Assembly (NCBI GenBank): GCA_903908495.1 | Contig: CAIVSK010000088.1 | Location: 1-64,000, forward strand | Direction: 5' to 3' | DNA length: 64,000 nt | From: Akkermansiaceae bacterium | GTDB taxonomy: Bacteria; Verrucomicrobiota; Verrucomicrobiia; Verrucomicrobiales; Akkermansiaceae | Part shown: positions 30,400-39,430 of the stretch, one piece after another | Position numbering within the stretch: the stretch's first letter is position 1 | Layout: each line of letters opens with the position of its first letter | Program-made: the position numbers and the translations under genes | Notes under the pieces: model-generated | The model's input: the letters and a program-made list of their open reading frames with translations, nothing else | Databases searched by the model: none | Told to the model about the DNA's origin: nothing

Positions 30400-31596
30400 C
30401 TATCGGATTTCCACGCTGGTGCCGGGACGGATGAGGGTGGGCAGGCGGATGGCGTCCCAGTTGGCGAGGCGGATGCAACCATGACTGCGGGCGCGGCCGA
30501 TGGTTTCCGGATTGGCGGTGCCGTGCAGGCCGATGCCGGGCTTGGTCAGACCGGCCCAGAAGATGCCGACCGGGCTATTGGGGCCGGGGGGGATTTCCAG
30601 AGATTCGGAGTCGCTGCTGCGTTTGCCGGTGTCGAGGAGTTGCTGGTCGTAGCGCCAGATCGGCAGTTCCACGGCGTTTCTAACCTCCCAGGTGCCGAAC
30701 TTGATGAAGCGCGGTTCGCCGGGGGTGATGGGAAACGAGGCGATGAGCCCGCGGTTGCGGCGGCAGGTGGTGGCGGCCTCGGTGTCGCTGCCGGGTTCGG
30801 CCACCACCAGTGCGGCGGGCGCGGCCTCGAAAATGCGCACCTGGTTGATTTTGGTGTCCACCACGGCGTGGCGCTGGCTCATGCCCTCATCGGCTTTGTA
30901 GGCGATGCCGGTGATATTTTCGATGCAGAACGGGGTCACGTTGGGCACGATGACGGAGTGGCGCGCCTCGAGGTTGTCGATTTTGTGGTTGCCATTGAGT
31001 TCGACCAGATACTCCTCACTGCAATGATAGCGCTCGGCCATGAATTCGGCGTTGCTGCGGTAGCTCATCTTTTTGCTCTTGGCTTGCCGGGTGTACTTGG
31101 TGGGCAGGTCCGGATTGACCCAATCCTTGGTCAGGTCCGGCACCACCGCCACGGCCAGCGGCGTGGGCACCGCCTTGCGCGCGGCATCGACCACCGCGAC
31201 CCAATCCTCGAGCGGATAGCCGTTGACCTCGTTCCAGGACTGCACCGCCAACTCGGTGAAACGCCCGGGCTTGCCATCGATGATGCCCGGCCCAAACAAC
31301 GCATCATCGAGGAAAATTTGCAGGCTCAAGGCGTCGTTGCCGGTGGGTTTGACGTTGGCTGCCACCTTGGGCTTGGCCGGTGTGATGGGAGTGTCCGGCG
31401 CGTCGGGATCCACCCGCGCGGCGCGGCGCAGCGGGCCGGGTTCGACGGCAGGGTCGGCGGTGCCGGGCAAGGAGCGGGCGGCGGCGGACTTGCTGGGCCG
31501 GGATGGGGCCGCGACGGAGACAGGCGTGGCGGCGGGTTGTGCGCCGGCGAGGGTGGCCGGGAGGACGACGAGGAGGAGGAGGCTGAATTTCGGCAT
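30400..31596 (-). CDS. Secreted L,D-transpeptidase (YkuD domain)
   Basis: The 398-residue protein has a signal peptide (about residues 1-20, KFSLLLLVVLPATLAGA). A Pro/Ala-rich spacer and a peptidoglycan-binding-like segment (LQIFLDDALFGPGIIDGKPGRFTELAVQSW) follow. The C-terminal YkuD catalytic domain has GIGLHGTANPETIGRARSHGCIRLAN, where the His and Cys are catalytic. Such enzymes make 3-3 cross-links or attach proteins to peptidoglycan. It is between hflX and the parvulin gene, same strand, 20 bp after hflX. Confidence 0.92.
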   Translation of the reverse strand: MPKFSLLLLVVLPATLAGAQPAATPVSVAAPSRPSKSAAARSLPGTADPAVEPGPLRRAARVDPDAPDTPITPAKPKVAANVKPTGNDALSLQIFLDDALFGPGIIDGKPGRFTELAVQSWNEVNGYPLEDWVAVVDAARKAVPTPLAVAVVPDLTKDWVNPDLPTKYTRQAKSKKMSYRSNAEFMAERYHCSEEYLVELNGNHKIDNLEARHSVIVPNVTPFCIENITGIAYKADEGMSQRHAVVDTKINQVRIFEAAPAALVVAEPGSDTEAATTCRRNRGLIASFPITPGEPRFIKFGTWEVRNAVELPIWRYDQQLLDTGKRSSDSESLEIPPGPNSPVGIFWAGLTKPGIGLHGTANPETIGRARSHGCIRLANWDAIRLPTLIRPGTSVEIR

Positions 31597-31616
31597 GGAG
31601 GGGGGAAACAGTGAGA

Positions 31617-32930
31617 TTATGCGGGAACCATGGCAAAGGCTTCAAGGCGACCGGCGATGAGCGCGGGCACCACCGCGCATACGACAATATCGTCGCCTTC
31701 ATATTCGGTCGCGAGCACCTTGGCCTCGCGATGCAACAGGCTGACGAGCTCGGCGCGGTGTTGCGGGATGCGGTAATGTTTGCGGCATACCCGGTCGGCC
31801 AGCACCCGGGCACAGGCACTGAGCAATTCCTCCAGCCCCTGGCCGGTCACCGCCGAGGTCTCGATGGCATCGGGAAACTTTTGGCGCAAATAGGCCAACG
31901 CATCCGGGTCGGTGACCCGGTCGATTTTGTTCAAAATGGAGATGATCGGCTTGTCGCCGGCACCCAGTTCCGCCAGCACCTCGAGGGTGGTGTCGTGAAA
32001 GCGCTCGATTTCAAGCGCGGTGGCATCGTGCACGTGAATGAGGAAATCCGCCAGCACGGCTTCTTCGAGAGTGGCCTTGAACGCCTCCACCAAGCGGTGT
32101 GGCAGGCTGCGGATGAAGCCGACCGTGTCGGTGATGAGCAAGGGCTGGCCGTCGGGTAACGCGATGCGCCGGGTGGTGGTGTCGAGAGTGGCAAACAGCA
32201 TGTCCTTGGCCATCACATCGGAACCGCTCAGAATGTTGAGCAAAGTGGACTTGCCGGCGTTGGTGTATCCGACGATGGCACCGTGCGGGGTATCGACGCG
32301 CTCGCGCTCCTTGCGCTGGGTCTTGCGTTGTTTGCGCAACACCTCGAGCTCGCGCTTGGCCCGATCAATCGTTAGGTAAGCCAGCCGCCGGTCCACTTCA
32401 ATTTGCTTTTCGCCCATCCCGCGCGACGTCCCTCCGCCACCCTGGCCGCTCTGGCCGCCGCCCGATCCGGCCGATTCGCGGTCGAGGTGGCCCCACATCC
32501 GGGCCAGCCGGGGCAACGCGTATTGCATGCGTGCCAAATCCACTTGCAGGCGGGCTTCCTTGGTCTTGGCGCGTTTGGCAAAAATGTCCAGAATGACCTC
32601 CTCGCGGTCGATCACGGTGAGATCGGCGAGTTTTTCCCACTCGCGTTGCTGCGACGGGGCGAGGCCGTTGTCGATGACGATCACGTCGCACTCATGAGCG
32701 CGGGCGAGCTCGGCGAGCTCGGCGGCCTTGCCGATGCCGCAGAGCAATTTCTTGTGGATTTCGCGGCTGCGGACGAGCACCGACTCGACGACCTCAATAT
32801 CGAGGGTGCGCACCAACTCGCCGAGTTCCTCAAGCAGGGAGCCTGCCTCGGTGGCCTCGCGCGGATCGAAATAAATGCGCACCAGCAGCGCGCGTTCGAC
32901 CATCTCTGGTTTTTGTCTGACCTCAAACAT
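31617..32930 (-). CDS. hflX: Ribosome-associated GTPase HflX
   Basis: HflX splits stalled ribosomes under stress. The 437-residue protein has the N-terminal HflX domain (AHECDVIVIDNGLAPSQQREWEKL, DREEVILDIFAKRA), a Gly/Ser-rich connector (SGGGQSGQGGGGTSRG), then the GTPase domain with GYTNAGKSTLLN, DTVGFIRSLP and NKID. The ATG at 32930 (MFEVRQKPEM) is preferred to an in-frame start 141 bases upstream, which would have unusual composition. Confidence 0.94.
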   Translation of the reverse strand: MFEVRQKPEMVERALLVRIYFDPREATEAGSLLEELGELVRTLDIEVVESVLVRSREIHKKLLCGIGKAAELAELARAHECDVIVIDNGLAPSQQREWEKLADLTVIDREEVILDIFAKRAKTKEARLQVDLARMQYALPRLARMWGHLDRESAGSGGGQSGQGGGGTSRGMGEKQIEVDRRLAYLTIDRAKRELEVLRKQRKTQRKERERVDTPHGAIVGYTNAGKSTLLNILSGSDVMAKDMLFATLDTTTRRIALPDGQPLLITDTVGFIRSLPHRLVEAFKATLEEAVLADFLIHVHDATALEIERFHDTTLEVLAELGAGDKPIISILNKIDRVTDPDALAYLRQKFPDAIETSAVTGQGLEELLSACARVLADRVCRKHYRIPQHRAELVSLLHREAKVLATEYEGDDIVVCAVVPALIAGRLEAFAMVPA

Positions 32931-32979
32931 CCGGCCAAGGAGTAACACACAATGCGGCGCGGCGCGATGCGAATTTTCA

Positions 32980-33345
32980 TCAATCCTGCGAACTGGCCGC
33001 CAGCGCCAACGAACTTCGCTGCAGGTGGCGCAGGTGGCCCCACAGGCCGCCGACCACGCCGCTGAGGCCAAACCCGAGCAGCAGCGGCGGCAGGGCGATG
33101 GTCAGCGCAATGCCCGGCACCCCGATGGCCAACAGCACTTCATCGGACAGAACGTGGGGTGAGATGATGTTGAAAACACGGGCCAGCCAGAGGCAGCCCG
33201 CGCCGAGCGCCATGATGACGGCTCCCGGCGAGCGACTCCCGCGGGCAATGCGGGCGGCGGCCAGCGCGACCAGACCCAGCCCGCACAGGCCGCCGACATC
33301 CAGCAGTTGCTGATGGTGAAAAATGGCCTCAACCGACGGGTTCAC
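32980..33345 (-). CDS. Small hydrophobic membrane protein, unknown
   Basis: A GTG start at 33345 overlaps the upstream gene's stop (GTGA), typical of translational coupling. The 121-residue product has three or four hydrophobic segments (LCGLGLVALAAARI, VIMALGAGCLWLARVFNII, VLLAIGVPGIALTIALPPLLLGFGLSG) and a basic C-terminus. No family was recognised. It probably forms a unit with the membrane protein at 33342-33752. Confidence 0.55.
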   Translation of the reverse strand: MNPSVEAIFHHQQLLDVGGLCGLGLVALAAARIARGSRSPGAVIMALGAGCLWLARVFNIISPHVLSDEVLLAIGVPGIALTIALPPLLLGFGLSGVVGGLWGHLRHLQRSSLALAASSQD

Positions 33346-33752
33346 GGGATGGGATGGGTGAGGGCTTTGGCGACGGGAGCAGCGCTTGGAAGGATCCTGG
33401 CATGGCGCGCCATGCCGGTGCCAAACAGCAGCCAGCCGCCATTCATCACCACCAGCAACACCGTGTGCCAACCAAAGGTCTCGGCGACGGCAGCCCGGGG
33501 GTGTGCCAGCGCAGCGATGAGCCCCACTTCACGCATCGGCAGCAGCACCGCATAGCCAAAGCCCAGCAACAAGCCGCCGGCCACAATCAGACGCGCATTC
33601 CAGGCGCTGGTGGTCAGCGCAATCCGCCATGCGACGACCCCGAGGGAAATTCCCATCACGATCAGGAACATCGGGTGACACGCGTCGAGCAACGCGCATA
33701 GCGGCTGGGAGCATGAACGGTTCACGGCGCTACCTAAGGCAGTGCGTGGCAT
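33342..33752 (-). CDS. Small hydrophobic membrane protein, unknown
   Basis: The 136-residue frame contains about four hydrophobic segments (MFLIVMGISLGVVAWRIAL, LIVAGGLLLGFGYAVLL, VGLIAALAH, LLVVMNGGWLLFGTGMA). The start is uncertain: ATG 33752 or ATG 33671. It overlaps the next gene by four bases (GTGA). No family was recognised. It is the first gene after the REPIN-like repeat on this strand. Confidence 0.5.
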   Translation of the reverse strand: MPRTALGSAVNRSCSQPLCALLDACHPMFLIVMGISLGVVAWRIALTTSAWNARLIVAGGLLLGFGYAVLLPMREVGLIAALAHPRAAVAETFGWHTVLLVVMNGGWLLFGTGMARHARILPSAAPVAKALTHPIP

Positions 33753-33802
33753 TGCGCAAGAAATAGTTGCCTCGGATTAGATGAGTGGCGTGTGCCAGGG
33801 AA

Positions 33803-33903
33803 GGGCGATCTCCGAATCGCCCAGGACCATGAGTGGCCAATGGGAAACGGTGAGCACCCATACATTGACTCACCGTGGTCGAGTGCGATTCGGAGATCGC
33901 CCC
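33803..33903. repeat. REPIN-like paired palindrome, copy 2
   Basis: Palindromes GGGCGAT-CTCCGA-ATCGCCC (33803-33822) and GCGATT-CGGA-GATCGC (33886-33901) flank about 62 bp with CCATGAGTGGCCAATGGGAA and ACATTGACTCACCGTGG. The reverse complement aligns along its length with the repeat at 26980-27079. It lies between two divergent genes. Confidence 0.88.
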
Positions 33904-33973
33904 TCCCAGACGGAGCAAACCCAGCCTTGTCAGAGCGCGGGAAGTTGAATAACAACGGCAGTCCCACCCACTC

Positions 33974-35638
33974 ATGCCGCGCTATCCATTGTTTATCTTC
34001 GCCGCATTCATGCTGTTCGCATTCTCCAACAGTGTGGTGGGCGGCATCCCGCCAGCGCCCGCCAGCCCGGACGCTGGCGGCGTGGAGGCCCATCACTCCG
34101 CCTTTCCCAAGCCGCTGCATGCCTACGCGCCGGCTGCCGGCGGCTTGGTCGAGGTGCTTAAGGCGCGGGTCGTGGCGGAGCCGTTCAATCTGGCGGCCAG
34201 CGGCATTTTCCTCCTCGCCATCCTGCACACCTTCGCGTGCGGATTTTTCACCCGGCTCGCCCACAAGTTCGAACTGCTCCACCAGGTTGAATTGCGACAG
34301 CGCCGGGCCTTGGCCGAGCCGTCGCCGGACGGCCTGGAAGAGGTGTCATTTTTCGGCACGCTGTTTCACTTCCTGGGCGAGGTGGAGGTGGTGTTCGGAT
34401 TGTGGGTCATCGTGTTGGCCGCGGCCGCCTCCCACTATTACAGTTGGATTGAATTCAAACACTACCTCAGTGAGGGCTGCACCTTCACCGAACCGTTGTT
34501 CGTGGTGGTCATCATGACCATTGCGGCCAGTCGCCCGATCTTGCGGGTGGCAGAACAGACGCTGGCGCTGGCCGCCGGGCTGGGCAAGGGCAGTCCCGCC
34601 GCTTGGTGGCTGAGCGTGTTGATACTCGCACCGGTGCTCGGATCGTTCATCACCGAACCTGCGGCCATGACCATCGGCGCGCTGCTGTTGGCCAAGCGGT
34701 TTTTCCCGTGCAAGCCGTCGGCACCCCTGGCATATGCCACACTGGGTTTGCTGTTTGTCAACATCTCGGTGGGCGGTACCCTCACCAGTTTTGCCGCCCC
34801 GCCAGTGCTCATGGTAGCCGCCAAATGGGGTTGGGACACGCCGTTCATGATGCTGCATTTCGGCTGGAAAGCACTGCTGGGGGTGATCCTGTCGAGTCTG
34901 CTCTATCGCCTGTGGTTCGGCCGGGAATTGCGCCGTCTCGGGGACTCGTCCAGCGCCTTGGCAGTGGGTTCTGCCCCTGCCCCGGCCGGCGAGCAGCGCG
35001 ACACCCCGGTTCCGGGCTGGGTCACCGGCGTGCATCTGGGGTTTCTGGCGTGGACGGTTTACGCCGCGCACTATCCGGTGCTGTTCATCGGCGGCTTTTT
35101 GTTCTTCACCGGGTTCTTGGCCGCCACCCAGCATCACCAAAACGCCGTGTCCTTGCGCAGTCCCATCCTGGTCGGCTTTTTCCTGGCCGGGCTCGTCATC
35201 CACGGCGGTTGTCAGGCGTGGTGGATCGAACCGGTGATGATGGGCTTGCGCGAGCAGGCACTGATGATGGGCGCGACGTTGCTGACCGCCTTCAACGACA
35301 ACGCGGCGATCACCTATCTGGCAGCACAAGTCGATGGCATCGCCGACTCGGCCAAATACGCGGTGGTGGCTGGCGCGGTGGCCGGTGGCGGCCTGACCGT
35401 GATTGCCAACGCCCCCAATCCGGCCGGCCAAAGCCTGCTGGCTCGGTTTTTCAAGTTCGGCATTTCGCCCCTTGGCCTGGCGTTGGGGGCCATTCCTCCC
35501 ACCATCATCGTCTATCTGTGCCTCCTGCTGCTGCCTAGCGGGCAGACGGCGGCCCACCCGCCGGCACCCGCGGCGCAGGACCTGCCAACCGCTGCCACGG
35601 CAGCAAAACCGCTTCCGAGCCTGCCTGGCCGAGAGTGA
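33974..35638 (+). CDS. Putative Na+/H+ antiporter (DUF1504 family)
   Basis: The 554-residue protein has a signal-like first helix, then about twelve membrane segments. Motifs include FITEPAAMTIGALLLAKRFF, GLLFVNISVGGTLTSFAAPPVLMVA and TLLTAFNDNAAITYLAAQ, the last resembling the Asn-Asp discontinuous-helix motif of NhaD/ArsB-type ion transporters. The overall form matches the large putative Na+/H+ antiporters of Verrucomicrobia and Chlamydiae. Ion specificity cannot be read from sequence. Confidence 0.85.
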   Translation: MPRYPLFIFAAFMLFAFSNSVVGGIPPAPASPDAGGVEAHHSAFPKPLHAYAPAAGGLVEVLKARVVAEPFNLAASGIFLLAILHTFACGFFTRLAHKFELLHQVELRQRRALAEPSPDGLEEVSFFGTLFHFLGEVEVVFGLWVIVLAAAASHYYSWIEFKHYLSEGCTFTEPLFVVVIMTIAASRPILRVAEQTLALAAGLGKGSPAAWWLSVLILAPVLGSFITEPAAMTIGALLLAKRFFPCKPSAPLAYATLGLLFVNISVGGTLTSFAAPPVLMVAAKWGWDTPFMMLHFGWKALLGVILSSLLYRLWFGRELRRLGDSSSALAVGSAPAPAGEQRDTPVPGWVTGVHLGFLAWTVYAAHYPVLFIGGFLFFTGFLAATQHHQNAVSLRSPILVGFFLAGLVIHGGCQAWWIEPVMMGLREQALMMGATLLTAFNDNAAITYLAAQVDGIADSAKYAVVAGAVAGGGLTVIANAPNPAGQSLLARFFKFGISPLGLALGAIPPTIIVYLCLLLLPSGQTAAHPPAPAAQDLPTAATAAKPLPSLPGRE

Positions 35639-35699
35639 GGGATGCGGATTTGGCGACATTGCCCTTGTCAAAACGGACTTGATCTTGCACCTTTCGGCC

Positions 35700-35897
35700 A
35701 TGGCTGCCGAATTGTCTCCTGAATACATCGCCACGCTTCGCCGCACGACTGGGGCTCAAAAGTTGCGGGTGGCCTTCGCGTTGTATTGGTCCGCGCGTAA
35801 ACTCAAGGCGGCAGCCCTGCGCCATCAGCACCCCAGTTGGTCCGAGGTGGAGGTGCAGCTCATGGTAAAACACATCTTCCTCCATGCCTCCACCTGA
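35700..35897 (+). CDS. Small helical protein paired with a nucleotidyltransferase
   Basis: The 65-residue protein MAAELSPEYIATLRRTTGAQ... has LRVAFALYWSARKLKAAALR and ends WSEVEVQLMVKHIFLHAST. It is basic and helical, possibly DNA- or partner-binding. The next gene begins 14 bases before its stop, so the two are coupled. The layout (small helical protein followed by a nucleotidyltransferase) fits a toxin-antitoxin-like module. No named family can be claimed. Confidence 0.7.
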   Translation: MAAELSPEYIATLRRTTGAQKLRVAFALYWSARKLKAAALRHQHPSWSEVEVQLMVKHIFLHAST

Positions 35898-36462
35898 CGA
35901 GCCATTCTTGATTTTCATCCGCAAGCTCAATGAACTGGGAGTTCGTTACATGGTTAGCGGAAGCGTCGCTGCCATTTTTTATGGTGAGGCCCGCATGACC
36001 AATGATGTGGACATTGTGGTGGTTCTGCAACGTCGCGACATTCCCAAGATCGAGGCGGCTTTTCCTGATGAGGAATTCTACCGGCCTCCAGCAGTGGTCA
36101 TCGAATTGGAGCTTGCCCGTTCCCAACGGGGCCACTTCAACCTGATTCATCACGCAACTGGATTCAAAGCGGATATTTATCTGTGCAGCGACTCATTGCA
36201 CAGGTGGGGTATTTCCCGGGTCCAGACGGTCGATCTCGACGAGGATCAAATCGTTTTAGCACCGCCTGAATACGTGATATTGCGGAAACTGCAGTTTTTC
36301 AAAGAAGGCGGCTCGGAGAAACATCTGCGCGACGTCAGCCGGATGCTGGCCGCGACGGGCGAAACTTGGGAGGCGGGGGTTCTGGATACGTTGCTCGCTG
36401 AATACCACCTTGAACCAGAATGGCAGAGAGTCGTGGCTTTACTGGAGCGGGATCGGCGCTGA
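35884..36462 (+). CDS. Nucleotidyltransferase-fold protein (AbiEii/MNT-like)
   Basis: The 192-residue protein starts with a helix, then MVSGSVAAIFYGEARMTNDVDIVVVL. The GS and DxD elements are the active-site motif of the polymerase-beta-type nucleotidyltransferase fold, with a third acidic residue possible in GFKADIYLC. Such domains serve as toxins or antitoxins in AbiE/MNT systems. Overlap by 14 bp with the 65-residue helical gene supports a two-gene functional unit. Confidence 0.8.
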   Translation: MPPPDEPFLIFIRKLNELGVRYMVSGSVAAIFYGEARMTNDVDIVVVLQRRDIPKIEAAFPDEEFYRPPAVVIELELARSQRGHFNLIHHATGFKADIYLCSDSLHRWGISRVQTVDLDEDQIVLAPPEYVILRKLQFFKEGGSEKHLRDVSRMLAATGETWEAGVLDTLLAEYHLEPEWQRVVALLERDRR

Positions 36463-36628
36463 GCTTGCTCGCGGCCAATCGAATTTCGCCCACCAGCTTG
36501 CCGCTCCATGCCCCACAGTTCTTGACAGGCGGGGGAAAACCCCACACGCTCGCCACTGTCAGTCGATCCTTGGGTGCAAACCGCGGGTCGGTCGTCGTTC
36601 TAACAATCAAACAACCCCATCTGCAGTC

Positions 36629-38371
36629 ATGAACGAGTCCCCCCGTCCCAAGCCACTGTTTTACATCGTCCTCGGTCTGGTCGTTGCCGCCTTGCTGGCC
36701 TATGGCTTCCGCAGCGTGCTGTTTCCCTCGGCCAAGGACCATGCGGTGGGCTCCATTTCCGCAAGTGATCTGGTCAAGGGCGGCGGCGTGGAAGCTCAGG
36801 ACGCCAACGTCCCCACCACCGTCAAGGAATACAACTTCAAGCCCAGCGAGAAACTGCCGCCGGTCAAGGACACCAGCAACTATGAGCCGTTGCAGGAACG
36901 CACCGTCAAATTCGCCCTCAATGTGTGGGCCGGCTGGGCACCCATCATCCTGCAAAATGACGGCGGCGCCGCCGGCAAAGTCTGGACCACTCCCAGCGGC
37001 CAGCCATTCAAGGTGGAACTCGTCCTCATCGATAACCCGATTTCCATGCGCGACGCCTATGCCGCCGGCAAGGTCCACGTCGGTTGGGCCACGCTGGACA
37101 TGATGCCGCTGTTCATGGACCAACTCAAGAATGACAAGCGGATCTTTCCGCGCGTCTTTCAACAGGTGGACTTTTCCAACGGTGGCGACGGCATCGTCAT
37201 CCGCCGCTCCGCCGCGCACAACCCCGCCAGCCCCACCATCAGCGACCTGCGCGGCAAGAAAGTCGTCCTCGCGCAGAATTCGCCGTCCGAATACTTCGTG
37301 CTCAACGCCCTGGTCAATGGCGGTGTGCAGCCCGGCGAGGTGAACTTCGTTTACACCGAGGATGCGTTCCAGGCCGCTGCCGCCTTCAGCGCCGATAAGT
37401 CGATCGCCGCGTGTGTCTCCTGGGCGCCGGATATCTACAACCTCAGCGCGCTGCCAGCCAATCACATGCTGGTTAGCACCGCCACCGCTAACAAGCTCAT
37501 CGCCGACGTGTGGTTTGCCCGCGCCGACTTTGCCCGCGACCATCCCGATATCTGCGAGGGCCTGGTGCGCGGAATCTTCGAGGGCATGGCCAAAATGAAA
37601 ACCGACGCCGGCAAGAAACTCGCAGCCTCCCACATGTCCAAGCTCTATAGCATCCCGGAAAAGGACACCCTCGGCATGCTCGGCGACGCCCACTCGACCA
37701 ATTACGCCGAAAACCGCGAGTTCTTCATGAACCAGAACAACCCGGCCAATTTCGAGCGCACCTGGAGCAGCGCCTATTTCCTCTATCGGAAAATGAACCG
37801 CATCCAACAACAGGTCCCCTTCGATCAGGTGATGGATTTCTCCATCCTGCAGAAACTCGCCGACGAGGAACCCTACAAGACCAGCCGCAATGACTATCAG
37901 ATCAACTTCGCGCCCAAAACCGTCCAATCCATCAAGGCCGAGGGCAATGAGATTCTAACTAAAGTCATCACGGTGCATTTCTCCCCCAATTCGGCGGACT
38001 TGCGCAAGACCGTCACCGTGCGCGAGGATGGCCACGACGTCGAAAAACCCTACGACCCGAATGTGGATCTGGTCCTCGAGGAAGTGGGCAAGCTCGCCGC
38101 CCAGTACGGTGCCGCCAATATCATCATCGAAGGCCACACCGATTCGAGCATGCGCGGCGAGGTCAGCGTCGAGATGGTCAAGGAGCTTTCCGGCAACCGC
38201 GCCGCCGCCGTCAAAACCGAACTCATCAAGAAGTTCCCCACCTTCAATCCCAACCAGTTTGTGGTGGAGGGCGTGGGTTGGGACCGCCCCGCCGATCGCG
38301 ACGATCCGACCAATCACGCCAAGAACCGCCGCGTGGAAATCAAGGTCATCGCGTTGGAAAACCCGGAATAA
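36629..38371 (+). CDS. ABC-importer substrate-binding protein fused to a C-terminal OmpA domain
   Basis: The 580-residue protein has one N-terminal membrane helix (about residues 9-30) and a NitT/TauT/SsuA-type periplasmic binding domain (about 85-430). Examples are FALNVWAGWAPIILQNDGG, DAYAAGKVHVGWATLDMMP and DLRGKKVVLAQNSPSEYFVL. An OmpA peptidoglycan-binding domain covers 455-575, ending in GHTDSSMRGEVS...NRRVEIKV. The binding protein may thus be anchored both to membrane and to peptidoglycan. It is followed after 6 bp by the permease gene. Similar fusions are annotated in other bacteria, often near stress-response genes, but the ligand is unknown. Confidence 0.88.
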   Translation: MNESPRPKPLFYIVLGLVVAALLAYGFRSVLFPSAKDHAVGSISASDLVKGGGVEAQDANVPTTVKEYNFKPSEKLPPVKDTSNYEPLQERTVKFALNVWAGWAPIILQNDGGAAGKVWTTPSGQPFKVELVLIDNPISMRDAYAAGKVHVGWATLDMMPLFMDQLKNDKRIFPRVFQQVDFSNGGDGIVIRRSAAHNPASPTISDLRGKKVVLAQNSPSEYFVLNALVNGGVQPGEVNFVYTEDAFQAAAAFSADKSIAACVSWAPDIYNLSALPANHMLVSTATANKLIADVWFARADFARDHPDICEGLVRGIFEGMAKMKTDAGKKLAASHMSKLYSIPEKDTLGMLGDAHSTNYAENREFFMNQNNPANFERTWSSAYFLYRKMNRIQQQVPFDQVMDFSILQKLADEEPYKTSRNDYQINFAPKTVQSIKAEGNEILTKVITVHFSPNSADLRKTVTVREDGHDVEKPYDPNVDLVLEEVGKLAAQYGAANIIIEGHTDSSMRGEVSVEMVKELSGNRAAAVKTELIKKFPTFNPNQFVVEGVGWDRPADRDDPTNHAKNRRVEIKVIALENPE

Positions 38372-38377
38372 ACCGCC

Positions 38378-39430
38378 ATGGCTGATCTTGATTCCAAGAC
38401 CCCCGGTGCCGCTCGTCGGCGCGGTTGGCTGGGCAACTGGTGGCAGCGGGTCGGTACCTTGCGCGATGTGCCCACCCAGCTGGAAGGCATGCTCCTGAGC
38501 CTCGCTTGCATCGTCGGCGTGCTGGTCATCTGGTGGATCATCACCGTGGGTGATGGCGACCATCGCCTGGTGGACGCGTACACCTTGCCCAGTCCGGCGG
38601 CCACCTTTGCCTCGTTCCCCTTGCTGTGGGAGCGCGGCCTGTCACTTGGTGCGCTCACCAGCTTGTCGCGGGTGTTTGGCGGCTTTCTGATGGCCGCGGC
38701 CATCGGGGTGCCCCTGGGTCTGATCTCGGGCAGTTATCTGCGCGTCGGCGCGTTCTTCAAACCGGTGAGCATCTTCGGCCGCAACGTGCCCATCGCGGCA
38801 CTCATTCCGCTGACGTTGATCTGGTTTGGCACGGCCGATGTGCAGAAAGTCATGTTCATCTTTCTGGCAGCGGTGGCTTTCATCCACTTTGATTCCAGCT
38901 CGGCGGCGCGCGCCGTGCCCGACCGGTTTCTGGAAACCGCCTACACCCTGGGCGCACGCCGCAATTGGACCAAGGGTCTGCGCCTGTGCGTCATCATCGC
39001 GCTGGCCTATTCCATGGTGGCCTCCCTCGGCTGGTCGTTGCTGCAAGAGCATGTTAGATTGGCTGCCGACGTGAAGAGCGCGGGGTTCTGGCTGCGTGCG
39101 CTGTTAGGATTTGCGCTTGGCATCGGGTTGTGGTTCCCGCTGCTGAGCCATCAGGTGTTGCGCAAGGTGGTGGTGCCCATGGCGATGCCCGATGTGGTCA
39201 ACAGCCTGCGGCTGCTGTTCGGCCTGGCCTTCGGCTACATCATGCTGGCGGAAGTCATCAATCCCAAGCACGGCCTGGGCGCGCTCATCATCACCAGCCA
39301 GCGGCAGGGCCCGCGCGAACATATCTATCTGTGTCTGCTCATCATCGCCCTGCTCGCCTGGGGCATCGACCGCTTCATCCTCATGATTCAACGCCAAGCC
39401 TTTCCCTATTTGAAATATGGCCAGGATTGA
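38378..39430 (+). CDS. ABC transporter permease (NitT/TauT type)
   Basis: The 350-residue permease has about seven hydrophobic segments and an EAA-like loop (RFLETAYTLGARRNWTKGLRLCVIIAL). The pattern is unusual: a second EAA-like segment (VLRKVVVPMAMPDVVNSLRLLFGLAF) comes after an inserted pair of helices, and HGLGALI is near the C-terminus as in SsuC/TauC. It overlaps the ATPase gene by 14 bp, so the three transporter genes are one unit. Confidence 0.88.
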   Translation: MADLDSKTPGAARRRGWLGNWWQRVGTLRDVPTQLEGMLLSLACIVGVLVIWWIITVGDGDHRLVDAYTLPSPAATFASFPLLWERGLSLGALTSLSRVFGGFLMAAAIGVPLGLISGSYLRVGAFFKPVSIFGRNVPIAALIPLTLIWFGTADVQKVMFIFLAAVAFIHFDSSSAARAVPDRFLETAYTLGARRNWTKGLRLCVIIALAYSMVASLGWSLLQEHVRLAADVKSAGFWLRALLGFALGIGLWFPLLSHQVLRKVVVPMAMPDVVNSLRLLFGLAFGYIMLAEVINPKHGLGALIITSQRQGPREHIYLCLLIIALLAWGIDRFILMIQRQAFPYLKYGQD

